The notes: generated by a model from the letters alone, not told the origin. A stretch of 64,000 nucleotides of DNA from Sesamum alatum (GCA_034509735.1 JACGWO010000002.1:26149636-26213635), one strand, 5' to 3'. Positions 33,489-45,342 are shown, counted from the first letter of the stretch. Made by a program: numbers and translations.

Positions 33489-34155
33489 TGTAGGGAATGA
33501 ATGAGACGGATAATGCGGGAAATTGTGTATTACGAAGTCGAGGCAAGAGTTATACTCTTTATCTTTAAGACAATTATTGCCCGCGCTCTGGTGCTCACGG
33601 AACGACAATTTATCTCTCAAGATACAACGACTTTATATCTCAACGTAGCAGCACTACAAACTTTGGGAAACGGCGAACCAAATGATATTTTGAAACTCTC
33701 TTGCTAAACTCTATTTTTTAGAATGCTTTTATGCTTAAGAATGCTATGAATGAGTTGGATGTCTATCATCCATTATGAAATGAAATAAGAAGGCCTATAT
33801 ATAGGAGTTGGAAAGGTGTTTTGAACGGACATGTCCAATCAGAAAAGATGCCTTTGAAAGGTTTTGACCTTTCATCCGAATGGACGCATCATTTCACCTA
33901 AAGGACATACCATTTCACTCTAATGGATGCATCATTTCATCCAAAGGGTTTCACCAAATAGACACATCATTTCAACCAAAGGACACACCCATTAGGTTGA
34001 CCGGACACGACCGGATGATGATTGGGGCCCATCAACCATCATCTACGTGTCACGAGCTGTCATAAGCTATCACGAGCTTGTTATGCGTCGCGCGCATCGT
34101 AACCAATCACTTGTCACGATTTATTCTTTAATTTACCATTCACCATTTTTCAACA
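33489..34155 (-). repeat. 3' LTR of the TIP-inserted copia element
   Basis: 667 bp. It is preceded on the minus strand by the polypurine tract GTGGGGGAT (rc of about 34156-34165). It is very similar to 36212-36874, with scattered single-base changes and small indels. Confidence 0.9.
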
Positions 34156-34689
34156 ATCCCCCACATGAATGAAAATTAATGCATATGAGCATGCAGACAC
34201 TTAAGAGAGTTTCAACCGAGAAGTCATTGCATCGGGATAGGTAGTTTGTGGCTTTGAACCTTCCTTAGGGGAATAGCATCGGATTTACTTGGCTAACCAG
34301 TCAACATGATGTCTTGAACTGTTCAGTCGTTGGTGTAAACCAAGACAATAGTACCCTCACAATGCCTTCTCTAATATCTTTAGTTCTCACGGTTGAGTCC
34401 GTTTTGGCCCTGGACTCCATCTTGGATTCATAAGTGTTTTACATTTGAAGCGGCCCGTCTTCACACTTATATAGGTGATCTCCTATAATGTTCTTGACTT
34501 AGAATAGGAATAATTAAAAGCTTATAGCTTAACCTCTACCCTTTACTGGCAGCACTTTTTGTCATAGGAATGGGAAGGAGTAAAACTCCAAGAGCTTTCC
34601 ACAATCTTTATAACTTAGTTATCCCATTGAACCAAGATCTTGGGATCTCCAGTCAACAAGGTTGGGTTACCGCTATAAAGATTTAATTG

Positions 34690-34960
34690 TCGGGTTTTAA
34701 TCCCACTCCCCTCGACGAACAGTATCCTTGATCTCTAGAAAGGCCTTTTCTTAATGCATCAATTATCATTTGACTTAATATAGTCAATGAATATGATTTC
34801 ACTACAGATCCACTGTCTTATGGTATTATATCTTTGACGTATATGTCTAGATTTACCATTATACATATTGCTTTGTGCCCTTTCAATAGTCGAATGACTA
34901 TCACAATGTATCATAATTGCGGGCATTTGCTTTTGTCCAACAAGGAACGTACTCCAAAAT
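34690..34960 (-). pseudogene. copia RNase H fragment
   Basis: Minus-strand translation gives EAEWLRN-like text near 34960, then HCDS, MYNGKSRHIR and IDYIKSNDN, the usual end of copia RNase H. Stops and shifts are present. Confidence 0.75.
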
Positions 34961-35109
34961 GTTACGAAGCCATTCAGCTTCTTCTCCAGCTTTATCTGAA
35001 GCTATAAACCTATATTCCACAATCGAACGAGTGCTTATCTCTGTATACATTAATCTATCAATCATTCTTGAAATTCAATTGGACCTCGTGTTCACCTTGG
35101 TTCTTTGCT

Positions 35110-35560
35110 AAATGTAGATTTCTATCTACAGGAGTCTTAGCAGGTGAGTGATCATGAACATTGAACTTTCTAGTACAATCACAACATAATGAGACTATGA
35201 TAAGACAAGTCTACAGAAGTTTTAGAGATCTTAATCTCGACTATTACGTCAGCTAAACATTATGTCTTTCATATTAAAATATTTTGTCAATACTTTCTTG
35301 GTAGAGATTGCTTCTCTTTGTCAACATAGCATCTACATATAGATCGACTCTGACAAAGGAGCTAGAAGTGTCTTTAACATAGACACATCTATCACACTCG
35401 TTGACCTTTGAAGTCACGTGACAACATTGTTTGTCAAATTTTCCATGTCATTTGTTAGGAGCTTGTTTAAGCCCATACAACGATTTGATGAGTCTACAAA
35501 CCTTCTTTTCTTGGCCAGGAACAACAAACCCTTCAGGTTGTATCATGTAGATCTCTTCAT
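35110..35560 (-). pseudogene. copia reverse transcriptase fragment
   Basis: Minus-strand translation gives EEIYMIQPEGFVVPGQEKK, VCRLIKSLYGLKQAP and LYVDAM. The catalytic YVDD reads YVDA, so even this part is inactive. It joins gag directly: the leucine-asparagine-aspartate end of gag runs into the Asp-Glu-Glu-Ile-Tyr of RT. Confidence 0.8.
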
Positions 35561-36195
35561 CTAATCGTCATTCAAGTAATTTTTGAATTCTTTCCATAGC
35601 GGAGGTAGCTTTTCAATTATAACAGCTACTTGGAAGGACTCATTGAGCCTAATTCCTTTCGCATGCAGATCATGCAAGATCATTTGGAATTCTTGGACTT
35701 GGCTCATTACCATTTTGGATTCCACCATTTTGAATTCTAAGAAATTCAAGACTATGAATTTCTTCAAGCCGACATACTCTATTTTGTATTTCTTTTCCAA
35801 GGATTCCCAAAGGGCTTTTGCAGTCTTGACTGAGTTATATACGTTGTACAAAGTATCGCTCAAGCCATTGATAATGTAATTTCTACATAAAAAATCCCCA
35901 TGTTCCCATGCATCAAAAGAAGCCCTTTATTGGGAATCAGTGTCCCCCTCAAAACAATGGGGTTTTCCTCACTTAAGAACCTAGCTAGGTTCAACATAGT
36001 GAGGTAGAACTGCATCTTTTGATGCCAACTCTTAAAGTCGTTACCGAAGAATTTCTTCGGCCTTTTTCCTTGGGCAGCAATCGATTGTGACACATTTGCT
36101 TGGACAACCATAGTAGCCGGATTAGTAGCAGCAGATGCAGTCGCCATAGCCGGATTGGTAGCAATAGATTCAGTCGCCAGAATACACAATGACAA
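35561..36195 (-). pseudogene. gag: copia gag fragment
   Basis: Two frames (36195-35860 and 35863-35561, minus strand) overlap slightly. The first has a repeated Ala/Thr-rich start and KFFGNDFKSWHQKMQFYL. The second has AKALWESLEKKYK and FKNYLND, both typical of copia Gag. A frame change lies between them. No zinc knuckle remains because of the deletion. Confidence 0.82.
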
Positions 36196-36211
36196 ATAGT
36201 TGTCTTAAACT

Positions 36212-36874
36212 TGTAGTCAATGAATGAGAAGGATAGTGCGGAAAATTGAATTATGAAGTCGAGGCAAGAGTTAGACTCTTTATCTTTAAGACAATTATTG
36301 CCCCGCTCTGCTGCTCACGGAATCAACAATTTATCTCCCAAGATAAAACGACTTTATATCTCAAAGTAGCAGCACTACAAACATTGAGAAACGGCGAACC
36401 AAATGATATTTTGAAACTCTCTTGCTAAACTCTATTTGCAGAATGCTTTTATGCTAAGAATGCTATGAATGAATTGAATGTCTATCATCCATTATGAAAT
36501 GAAATGAGAGGGCCTATATATAGGAGTTGGAAAGGTGTTTCGAACGGACATGTCCAATCAGAAAAGATGCCTTTGAAAGGTTATGACCTTTCATCCAAAT
36601 GGACGCATCATTTCACCTAAAGGACATACCATTTCACTCTAATGGACGCATCATTTCATTCAAAAGATTTCACCCCCAATAAACACATCATTTCAACCAA
36701 AGGACACACCCATTAGATTGACCAAACACGACCGGATGATGATTGGGGGCCATCAACCATCATCTACGTATCACGAGTTGTCATAAGCTATCACGAGCTT
36801 GTTATGCGTCGCACATTATAACCAATCACTTATCATGATTTATTCTTTAATTTATTATTTACCATTTTTCAACA
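36212..36874 (-). repeat. 5' LTR of the TIP-inserted copia element
   Basis: 663 bp. Its outer edge abuts AGCAA, which is coding sequence of TIP exon 1. Confidence 0.9.
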
Positions 36875-36997
36875 AGCAATGACAGAGCCAACACCGGCGA
36901 AGACGAAAAGAAGAGTGGCTATGAATTCAGCCACATACGCCTTAATGGACGCTGCACTAAATGAGTCGCCGATGCTTCCGAAAGCTATCTTCACCAT
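36875..36997 (-). pseudogene. TIP2 remnant, exon 1
   Basis: The ATG is at 36997. It encodes the cytosolic N-terminus and helix 1 (KAYVAEFIATLLFVFAGVGS). The start was chosen because it gives the standard TIP2 length. With the four bases on the far side of the insertion, exon 1 is 127 nt. Confidence 0.9.
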
Positions 36998-38321
36998 TTT
37001 TCAAGCCTCAAATTTAACAACTATACCAAAATACTTCGAAATTCTTCTTTAAAAAAAAAAAAGAAGAAGTTAGAGTGAGTGAGTGTACGTGTTTAGGGTT
37101 GCATAGAGCAATGGGTTATAGAGTGCAAAGTTTAGTGCAAGTTGCAATTATGTTTGTCCGACTTTGGCCCTACTTAGAGTGGATTTAAGCCACTCACCGG
37201 CGCCGACCCACCGCCTTAATGCATATTTTAGCCCAAGATTTAATTATATTTATCAACATGCTCTAAGTTAGTCTCAAGGTGAATGGAGTTTTAAAATTAA
37301 TTGAACCTAATTAATTAGGGATGATAAATGGAACATGTTTAAATTAGGTCAAATTTATCGAATTTGAATTTGGGGATGAATTTTGATTTTAGGGATATGA
37401 TTGAAGCCGACCCGCAATAATATTTTCAAATATAAATATATTTAAATCAATATTTTTTTAACACAATAATATTTTATTAAATATTTATATACGGCAGGGT
37501 TTCAAATAGTTCCAATCAAACCCACTCTGTTGTTATTTATTATATTTTTAGTTTAACGCGATAAACTATTTATTTCTAAGTAATTAATTACAATCATCAT
37601 ATCAAATATTTATATCTAACAACTATCAACAATTATAACAATCATATACTAATCATTAATATCAGATAACTATATTTAATCAACGATTACTAATTATTAA
37701 AGTATAATAACATCCCACGTATTAGTGTGCCTCAATTTCATCAATAGGCCTAATTGGCCACTCTGTTGTTATTCCTCAACCTAATTATAATGAGCTCAAT
37801 TTTGGTGAACCTATAAGTAAATTGAAAACTATGCCAACCTTTTGATGAAAAAGAATATACAAGTACAATTTCTAAGTCATTGTTGATGACGTTTATACAT
37901 TTTTAAGTGTGATGGCTTGTAATAAATAAATAGTTAATTAATGAAAGTATTATACCACTTGCACTTTTATCATAATTAATTGTTGAAGTATTCGCGCAAT
38001 AATTATGTAAAATATTTGCTGATGATGAAATAATATGCACCAACTTCATCATCATTAACAACTGCATACTGTTGCTTGCATGCCAACTCCGATATGATGG
38101 GCATATAGTTGGATAATTTTTTACCAGATAAAATAAGATGGTCGGCCCAATTAGAGTACTTACAATATTGAGCTAATTATGATCATCAAGTTTTGGAAGA
38201 AAGTGAAAAAAATTAATTTCATGCTTGGAAGTATCAATTCATTTTTAGAATCTTTTCTATAGTTCTAATATATTTTTCAATATTTATCCTTACTCTTATT
38301 TGTCATCTAATAATTTACACG
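36998..38321. other. Upstream region of the TIP remnant
   Basis: 1.3 kb of AT-rich DNA with no frame. Near 37040 a purine-rich A and GAA run would fall in the 5' UTR. TATAACCC on the minus strand near 37112-37119 is a weak TATA candidate. Nothing else is recognised. Confidence 0.4.
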
Positions 38322-38338
38322 CACTACAAAAAACTGTA

Positions 38339-39117
38339 TGGATGTGAGCTGAAAGAGCTCGTTCTTGGGTTTGAATGGGGTGGCTTTTGATTTTCTGCAA
38401 GCTACGAAACGGGAACCTGCAAAAAAAGCGTTAGCACCCGATGCTCAAGTCAGTAAGTAATTATGTAAGAATGAACGTAAATAAAACAAAGGGAATATGA
38501 ACTCTTGTGAGTTAAGAGCATAAAATAAGCAGAGTGTGAGTGTGAGAGCATAAAATTGTGTATTAGAGTGTTAGAAAACATTACTTGAGCCAACCAGATG
38601 GGCTGGTATTTATAGAGGAAGAGTCATGGTAAGGAAAGACTCCTTGTGGTCTCGGACTCTAGAAGGACCATGTACTGGCCTTCCCAGACATCTGCAGCCC
38701 CTGGACTCCTTGACAGTGCTGAAGGGGTCTTCCCCAGATAAGGATAGGGAGTAGACCTGGTTAATCCCTGATCCACTCTTGGTGAGCCTGGGCCTCCGCC
38801 CTGGGCCTCCTTGCTGGATCTTCCAACTTGGGCCTGGGCACCCGTCCTGGGCCGTCTTACTGGGCATTTCTCCCTAGGCTTGGGCCTCCGCTTTGGGTCA
38901 CCTTGATGGGGTTTCCTCTCAAACTTGGGCTGGACCCCTTCCTTGCTGGGGGCAGGCTTGTCTACTACTCCCTTAGGTGTCGACCGGTGCCTTGAATGGG
39001 CCTCCTCCTGATCGTAGGTAGGTCTTTATGTGGGGTTTCGCGCCTTCTTTTGGACTCCTACAAGTGTCTTTGGGCTTTTGGGCCTCGGTTTTGGGCTGGC
39101 CTCTTTGGCCTATATCA
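38339..39117 (-). repeat. 3' LTR of the Tat element
   Basis: The minus strand starts TGATATAGGCC after a G-rich polypurine tract (39118-39135, CCCCCC on the plus strand). The inner 470 bp match 42608-43077. The outer part has a weak TATTTATAG box near 38610. Confidence 0.8.
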
Positions 39118-39744
39118 ATCAGTCCCCCCCACTCTGAGAAGCAAGGTTTGCTACCATTCCCACTCAGAGTAGAGTCCTTCTAAGGTTGTCGAGGGAGGTG
39201 TGACCCCTCTCCTATGTGTTGAGCTCTAGACGGGCTTCCTTCTGGCTAAGAGAAGTGGAAAAGTCTCCTAGGATGATGGGCGTCTGGCCGTCTGCGCTTG
39301 TCATGACGACTAGGGCTCCCTTTATCGCAGGCTAGGCCATAGGCCTGCAAACGGGCTACGCGAGTGAACATCACGTGCCCTGCTGAGGGGCAGTTATTGC
39401 TAACTGCCCGCGCCAGTTATTTCCTCGTCTTGGTAACCGCCCAATAGGAGGCAGTTTCTTGCACGATCCTCAGGTAACCGCATCGTTTCCCCACATTCTC
39501 CCCCTTGATTGCATTATTACGCCTGTCCCCCTTCATTCTTCTGCCTTCCCACATCTTTGCAAGAGAGAAACTGCAGTTTTATACCTCCATCATCTCTGTA
39601 AGTACCCTTCTTCCCTTCCTTCGCATTTCTTAACTTTTTTCTTTTCGCAAAAATTTTTCTTCTACCCTTTCTGACTAGTCCATTCAGTTTGTCGGGGAGT
39701 GGGCTTGAGGCGACGATCCCTCTGCCGCTTCTTCTATAGAGGTG

Positions 39745-41242
39745 GCGCCTGGTCTTGTGGCTTACTGCGATAGCCAGAGGTGGATCCTGAGAAACCTCTC
39801 CTGCGCCCCCAGGCATTTGATTGATGAGGATAAGGACGAGGATTTTGAGGAGGTAGGGAGTCTAATTAGGGAGATGACGAAGAGGGTTCTTCCCCGGAGG
39901 AGGATCAAGAGGAGCCACCGAAGGCGGAGGATATGGAGGACGAGGAGGAGAGGAAAGCGAGGCCCCTCCCTCTAGAAAGAGCATCCTTCTTTAGGGCCTC
40001 GACGCCGCCCGACTGCGAGAGGATTACGGGATCCCCTTATACTATTTATGTCCCCTTCCCCAATAGTTCGCCTGAATATCCTCCCACCGGCTGTTTGTAT
40101 TTTTAGTGGGCCCAGTTGAAGGCTGGCTTTAGGTTTTTCCTCCCTTCCTTTTATCGAGATGTTGCCAGGTTATTTAGGGTTCCTTTGAACCAGTTGACTC
40201 CCAACTCCTTCCGCCTCCTTGCTAGTTTTGCCATGATCTTCAAGTACCATAGTTGGGCTGCTTCCAGTCAGCATTTTTCTTTTTATTTTTAATTAAGAAA
40301 GTTAGAGCCCAACATCTTCCACTTCTTCCCCCAAAGGGGGTTCGCTTTCTATCTACCCCGAGCGTACCTAAGTCTTGGAGGGGCAATTTCTTTTTTGTGC
40401 GCCCTCTCTTCCTTAGTCCTTCCCTTGTAAGTGAATTTCTGATCTCCTCCCTGTGGACCCAGCAGCTGGGAAGGACTGATCCTTCCAGTAGACCGCCGTT
40501 CGTTGACCTCCCTTCCGAAGGAGGAGTTGGCCGGGGCCTTCGCCAACCAGATGTCCAAGGTATGTTGCCGTACCGCATTAGGGCTCTGTTTTTGCATTTG
40601 ATGAGGCTTTTACCTTCGTCTCTTCTTGTAGGCGACCTCAATGGCGAGGGAGCTTCTGAGCCGCCCCTTGGATCCTTTCCTCTCTCTCATTCTGACCCCC
40701 AGCGGATGCGGTTGAAAGATCGCGTGGAGCGGTTGGCCTCCGACCTGGCCAAGCTCAAGGAGGCCAAGAATGAGATCACTGGGAAGTATCAGCAGGGGGA
40801 GAAAGAGAGGAAGAGGCTGCAACAAGACTTCCTGGCCTTGTCCCAGGATCAGTCGGAGGCGCTTCGTCCGGCTGCTGACCAGGCCCGTTAGGAATTTCCC
40901 AACACTAAGGAGGGCAAGCAATTCTTAATAACGTACTGGGAGAGCCGCCTCATAAACTATAAGAAGTCCAAGGAATTTCAGGGAGAGGTGGCCAAGAATG
41001 TCGGGTTGTTCTTGAGATATCGCTTGGTATCTTGCCAAGAGTTGTTTGCAGCACAGGGCTATCCTCCGGAGTGGGCAGACCTTTCCTTCTCGGACTATGA
41101 TGGGGTTGTGAGGAGGGCCCCAAATCCCTTCGCTCCTCCTCCCCCGATGACTGAGCCTCTCCCCCTTGATCCAAAAATAGGTCCGCTTGGAGAGACTTAT
41201 ACGAAGAATCTTTTGAGATTGTGTACGTTCCATGGGGGATGA
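39745..41242 (+). pseudogene. Antisense extra ORF with Transposase_28-like domain
   Basis: The ORF lies opposite to its host element. Pieces in order: an acidic Glu/Asp-rich start (39830-39990); a region with YVPFPNSSPEYPPTGC, LPSFYRDVARLF and LTPNSFRLL (40040-40430) resembling the 'putative gypsy type transposon' domain found in Tat antisense ORFs; a coiled coil rich in Glu, Lys and Arg (40705-40900); and a C-terminal helical and proline-rich part (40905-41242). Stops at 40107, 40291 and 40889 and frame changes break it. Its function is unknown in any plant. Confidence 0.7.
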
Positions 41243-41512
41243 AGCGGGTGTCCATTCCCGTCCTCTAGTTCGTATGCTCCGTTGCCTAGGATTCCCCTAA
41301 CTTTTTAGAGTCCCTCCTAGATAGGGTCCAGCTTGCCCACTGTTTTTGATGCTCCACCTTTCGGAGTACCAAGTCACCGACTTGGAATCCACAGGGCCTA
41401 ACCCGCTTGTTGTAGGCATTGATCATTATGATTTTGTATCTTTGCGTTCGGAGGAACGTTTTTTTTAGCTCCTCGATGAGATCGAGATTCTCGCTAAGTA
41501 AATTATTGTTGT
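41207..41512 (-). pseudogene. Ty3/gypsy integrase C-terminus
   Basis: Minus-strand translation gives ENLDLIEELKKTF, then RPCGFQVGDLVLRKVEH, and after a frame change GNGAYELEDGNGH and WNVHNLKRFF with a stop at 41207. This matches the end of plant gypsy integrase. The remaining pol is absent: at about 41512 the sequence switches to unrelated DNA. Confidence 0.82.
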
Positions 41513-42606
41513 GTTCTTCCGAATAATGATAAGTAGGGATTTTACGTATTTGTTTAGGGGAAACACATGCATTCTTCCGCCCTTTTTAGTACAATTTCAT
41601 CTAATTTACTACTTTTCTATACTAAACTCTTTCTTGGATACTGCTTTTGGTTGTTTCTCTCTTTTCAGGCATAGTTCAGGAGCAAAATGGACTAAAGAAA
41701 AGAATTCGCCCATGTTTGACAGAACACGGCCGTGTTGTATCCTCTCACACGCTCGTGTCTCGCTAATTCAAATCACCAGCCAAGAACACCCGAGGAGAAC
41801 ACGGCCTGACCGTGTTATAGGACACGACCGCGTCGGGGTTGGCTGCAGAAACACACGAGAACACGGCCTGACCGTGTTCACGCTGCACGGGCGTGTTCTA
41901 CACTTGGAAACAGAATCGTTTTGGATTTTTCTGCCTTTTGCTCCACTACAACTATAAAAGAGGGAATTAGGGACGTGAGAAGGGGACCAAAAAGCACAAA
42001 TACAAGGCTTGAAGGAACACGAAGAAGTCGGGGAAGCTTCAAGACGGGTAGGACGATCAGACTACAGTTCTTCCTAATCCTTTATTCTTTTTAGCGCTTT
42101 GCTTAATGTATTCTCCGATATATTTATTTTGCTTCCTCGTTAACTTTATGGCTGAGTAGAATTCTTGTTCTAGGATCATGTTGAACCCTTTGATAGATTA
42201 ATGAATTTATTCTAATTTTATTTTCCGATCTCGTGTGATTTTATCCGATTTAATTTTCGAGCACTTATTTGTCTTGTGAATATGTTGGCCACGTGTTTGC
42301 ATGTTTTAAACATCGAGTGAAGTACTGAAAGGTGAAATTCCATGTTAGAAGGTCGGAGATTAAACCTAGGAATTAACCGCGAAAGAATGCTTAATTTCTA
42401 TGAGGATCTCATAATTGTCATGATCTCAATGGGTTCGATTTAATTATATCTCCATGAAAATAGGTAGATTAATTAACCGAATACGGATTTACACATACTT
42501 GAAAGAGGGTGGTAACGACATTAAGACGATTTCCTTCAGATTAATCACATTGAGTAGAAAAGAGTTCTTGATAAGTTCGTTAATCAATCATTGCGGGGAT
42601 ACTTGA
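41513..42606 (+). repeat. Unrelated LTR-like segment with CACGGCCGTG palindromes
   Basis: About 1.1 kb with no long frame. It has AACACGGCCGTGTT (41723-41736) and two copies of AACACGGCCTGACCGTGTT (41798-41816 and 41860-41878), then TATAAAAG at 41953 and a transcribed-leader-like stretch. The layout resembles a retrotransposon U3-R-U5. Ends and target duplication could not be set. Confidence 0.4.
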
Positions 42607-42607
42607 T

Positions 42608-43077
42608 TCTGGAAGGACCACATACTGGCCTTCCCAGACTTTTGCAGCCCCTAGACTCCTTGAAAGTAGAGAGTCTGTTGAAGGGGTCTTCCGCGAATAA
42701 GTATAGGGAGTAGACTTGGTCAATCCCTTATCCACTATTGGTGAGCCTAGGCCTTCGCCCTGGGCCTCCTTGCTGGATCTTCCACCTTGGGCCTGGGCCC
42801 CCGTGCTGGGCCACTTTGCTGGGCATTTCTTCCTAGGCATGGGCCTCCGCCTTAGGTCACCTTGATAGGGTTTCCTCTCAAACTTAGGTTGGAGCCCCTT
42901 CTTGCTTGGCGCAGGCTTCACTACTACTGCTTTGGGTGTGGGTTGGTACCTCGAATGGGCCTCCTCTTGAGCGTAGGTGGGTCTTTATATCGGGCTTCAA
43001 CGCCTTCTTTTGGACTTCTACAAGTGTCTTTGGGCTTTTGGGCCTCGGTTTCGGGTTGGTCTCTTTGGCCTATATCA
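42608..43077 (-). repeat. Truncated 5' LTR of the Tat element
   Basis: 470 bp matching 38645-39117. The outer edge TATATCA is the same as in the other copy. The inner part beyond 42608 is lost. Confidence 0.82.
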
Positions 43078-43082
43078 TGTAT

Positions 43083-43640
43083 CATAGCTACGGGTTTTTG
43101 CCACGAATTTTGCGTAAAATCTATTGCAATAGAGTTTTGCACGAAAAATTTTCCATTGTTATAGGTATTAGTGCTATAATTACAGCGGTTTTTTCGTCCG
43201 CGGCAAATTCTGCATAATTGTCCGTTGCAAATATGTTATAAAACCTTTGACTTTTAATGAATTTTGCAACAAAAATACAACAGATTTTACAATATTTTTG
43301 CAACGACTTTGTGATAATATTTCTGTGGCAAAATTTGCAGCAATTTCGCTGTAATATCTTTTTTTGTTAAAACAAAAACCACCCGATGGTGGGGGGTAGC
43401 TTTTTGGGGTCTCCATCCCTTCTATATTAAAAAAGTTGCAATATCTTATTTCATTGCAGCAACAATCTGTTGTAAAATTACAACAAATTGTTTGCAACGT
43501 CATTCGCTACAAATGTTGCAACGACTTGTGCAACGAGAATCAGTAGCAAAATTACAATACATTGCTTGCAACTTTAGTCGATTGGAAATTCTGCAACGAA
43601 TGTTGCAATGAATATTTTTGTTAAAATCTGTTGCAATTTT
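43083..43640. repeat. CACTA subterminal repeat region
   Basis: Many short motifs of the type TTGCAACGAA, TTGCAACG and TTTGCAACA occur in both orientations, as expected for transposase-binding subterminal repeats of CACTA elements. Frames here are low-complexity artefacts. Confidence 0.55.
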
Positions 43641-44044
43641 TTATAATTTTTTCATTTTAATTTGATATTTAATTTTTTAATTAAATTATATTTAATTTAC
43701 AACTAACAATTTATAAAACTCAAAGAAAATAAAATATTTAGTCAAAAATAATATATCGAAAGATAATTCAATACATGTCACACATGTCCAGTAAACAAAA
43801 ATTTAAAGTTTCAAACAACCAATGTTTAAAATGGCAGGTAATCATCATTTTCACAATCATCTAAAGGTGGTTAGCCAGATCAGGATGGCAGATCATTATA
43901 ATTGGAATTATCTTTCGATTCACTCACATCTTACAACGCCGTACCAAATTTATCCGCGAACTACACCTTTAGCATTTGCATTTTTTTTGTTTATGCGCTT
44001 GATTTCCCGACGCAATATTTTTTTTTCAAGAAGCAAATTGTGCA

Positions 44045-44745
44045 CTAACAATGATCGACCATGTTCCGCATTAGATTGAGAGTCTTAGTATTAGTCGAGG
44101 AAAGAGAAGTGGATAACCTTGCTTCCGAGCTCATAACCCAAATTCTGTCCTTCTTTACTCCTCCAATTGCCTCCAACCACAACTGTTGATCATTAACCAA
44201 AGTGCTCGACGATGACTCGGGAAGACGTTGAGAAGTAATGTTCTGATCATAATTCAACTTTTGATTTTTTTTCCTATACCATTATAGAAAAATATATTTA
44301 GCAAATAACTTGAAGATAATTTAAACTATTTACTTTGATGTAATTTTAAATAGTATAAACTTACCACTACATCCTCAAGTCTCGGGCCAACCCAATTACC
44401 TTCTTTCATTTTCCAACGCTTTTCTAACTGCTCAATAAGTGAAGATGGGCAACCAAGCAATTTCGCCTAATAAAGCTTAGAGAAAAAATGTGTAAGAAAA
44501 TAAACTATAATAATAAAAAAAAAAAACAGATTATGTCCTATCAACTTTTGTTTGTGATTTGAAATAGAAGCAGAACCACCTCGATAGAAAGTAGATATAG
44601 ATGCAATATTTTTTTGGCGCTTCGTCTTATCAATTTGTGAGATGGCTTGAAATTTCTTGCCAGCCCATACACTCTGCAGGCCCGCCCAAACTTCGTCAGA
44701 CATCCAATCGACTTTTCTTTTGTTTCTCCTACATCGCCCATCACC
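44045..44745 (-). pseudogene. En/Spm-type plant transposase ORF fragment
   Basis: Minus-strand pieces are MSDEVWAGLQSVWAG with KFQAISQIDKTKRQK and a Gly-Gly-Ser-Ala block (44703-44467), and QQLWLEAIGGVKKDRIWV (44257-44045). Together they resemble the plant Ptta/En/Spm transposase family domain, ending with its ('lwleavgG..kGriyG') signature. Frames are broken and the main CACTA transposase gene is not found, so the element would depend on helpers. Confidence 0.62.
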
Positions 44746-45342
44746 TCCCTAATCCAATTTCAAACCCTAAAATTAAAATTATCGTGAATTTGTTCTACAT
44801 CACTTGGATCCCATGTGTAGTGTGTTTACAAGATATAATAAAAAATATGATAACATAACCAAAATTTTAATTAGAAATAAACTAAAAATTAAAAATTCAA
44901 ATCTTACAATATATTTTACGAAACCAGAAGTGCTTAGTCTCTTGTGGAATATCTTTGAAGGAAGGCCATGCCCCTAAATAATATCCTTTAATAATGGACT
45001 TAGTGACCGGTAGTACATCCGAATCCCTACAAAGTAACAAAAAATTAATTATTAATAACAAATATAATATAATATTTGAAAGCTGTTATAAATAATCCAA
45101 TATTTAAATTATCTTACATGGCAAACTTTGGAGTAATCAAATTTGATGGAATAGTTATCGCATGAACATTATTAGATGGGGACCGATGTAGATGGTGGTG
45201 GTGGCAGTGGCAGTGCCGCTGATGAGGATACTGCTGGTGATGGTGATAGAGCTACGTGTGTGTTTCCCATCCTAACATGAGAAGGGGATAGAGTAAGGGA
45301 TGAAAAGGGTGTCTCTAGAGTTATAGGAGAAGGTGGAATTGG

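Larger units (their letters stand above)
33489..36874 (-). mobile_element. Deleted Ty1/copia element inside TIP exon 1
   Basis: Two direct LTRs (33489-34155, 667 bp, and 36212-36874, 663 bp) run TGTTGAAAAATGG to CATTCCCTACA or CATTGACTACA on the minus strand. The target duplication is AGCAA on both sides (33484-33488 and 36875-36879), a perfect match. Inside, on the minus strand, are gag, then part of RT, then RNase H; protease, integrase and the start of RT are missing. No primer site matching initiator tRNA-Met was seen. This family is unrelated to the 2-kb-LTR elements elsewhere in the window. Confidence 0.92.
32704..36997 (-). pseudogene. TIP2-type tonoplast aquaporin gene, disrupted
   Basis: TIP aquaporins form water and ammonia channels in the vacuole membrane. 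Exon 1 (36997 down to 36875, plus TACA at 33483-33480) encodes 42 residues starting MVKIAFGSIGDSFS, with the first membrane helix. Exon 2 (32954-32704) encodes helices 2 and 3 with the first NPA pore motif. Splice sites are consensus: GTAAGT after exon 1, TGCAG before exon 2, GT after it. A copia element sits 4 bases before the end of exon 1. Exon 3, which would hold the second NPA motif, is nowhere in the window. Both exons are open, so inactivation may be fairly recent; the most likely state is a broken gene. Confidence 0.88.
38339..43077 (-). mobile_element. Tat-lineage Ty3/gypsy element, deleted
   Basis: Matching LTR sequence at 38339-39117 and 42608-43077 brackets a minus-strand element. 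The end of pol (integrase C-terminus, 41207-41512) meets a plus-strand ORF (to 41242) tail to tail, beside the 3' LTR. An antisense extra ORF there is a known feature of the Tat lineage. Most of gag-pol is gone. TGTA occurs at both edges (38335-38338 and 43078-43081) as a possible short target duplication. Confidence 0.8.

Noticed and set aside
38610..38867. Minus-strand frame of 85 codons near a CACTA end
   Set aside because: It lies in the Tat LTR, and its match in the other LTR copy (42580-42921) is in a different arrangement with no shared start.
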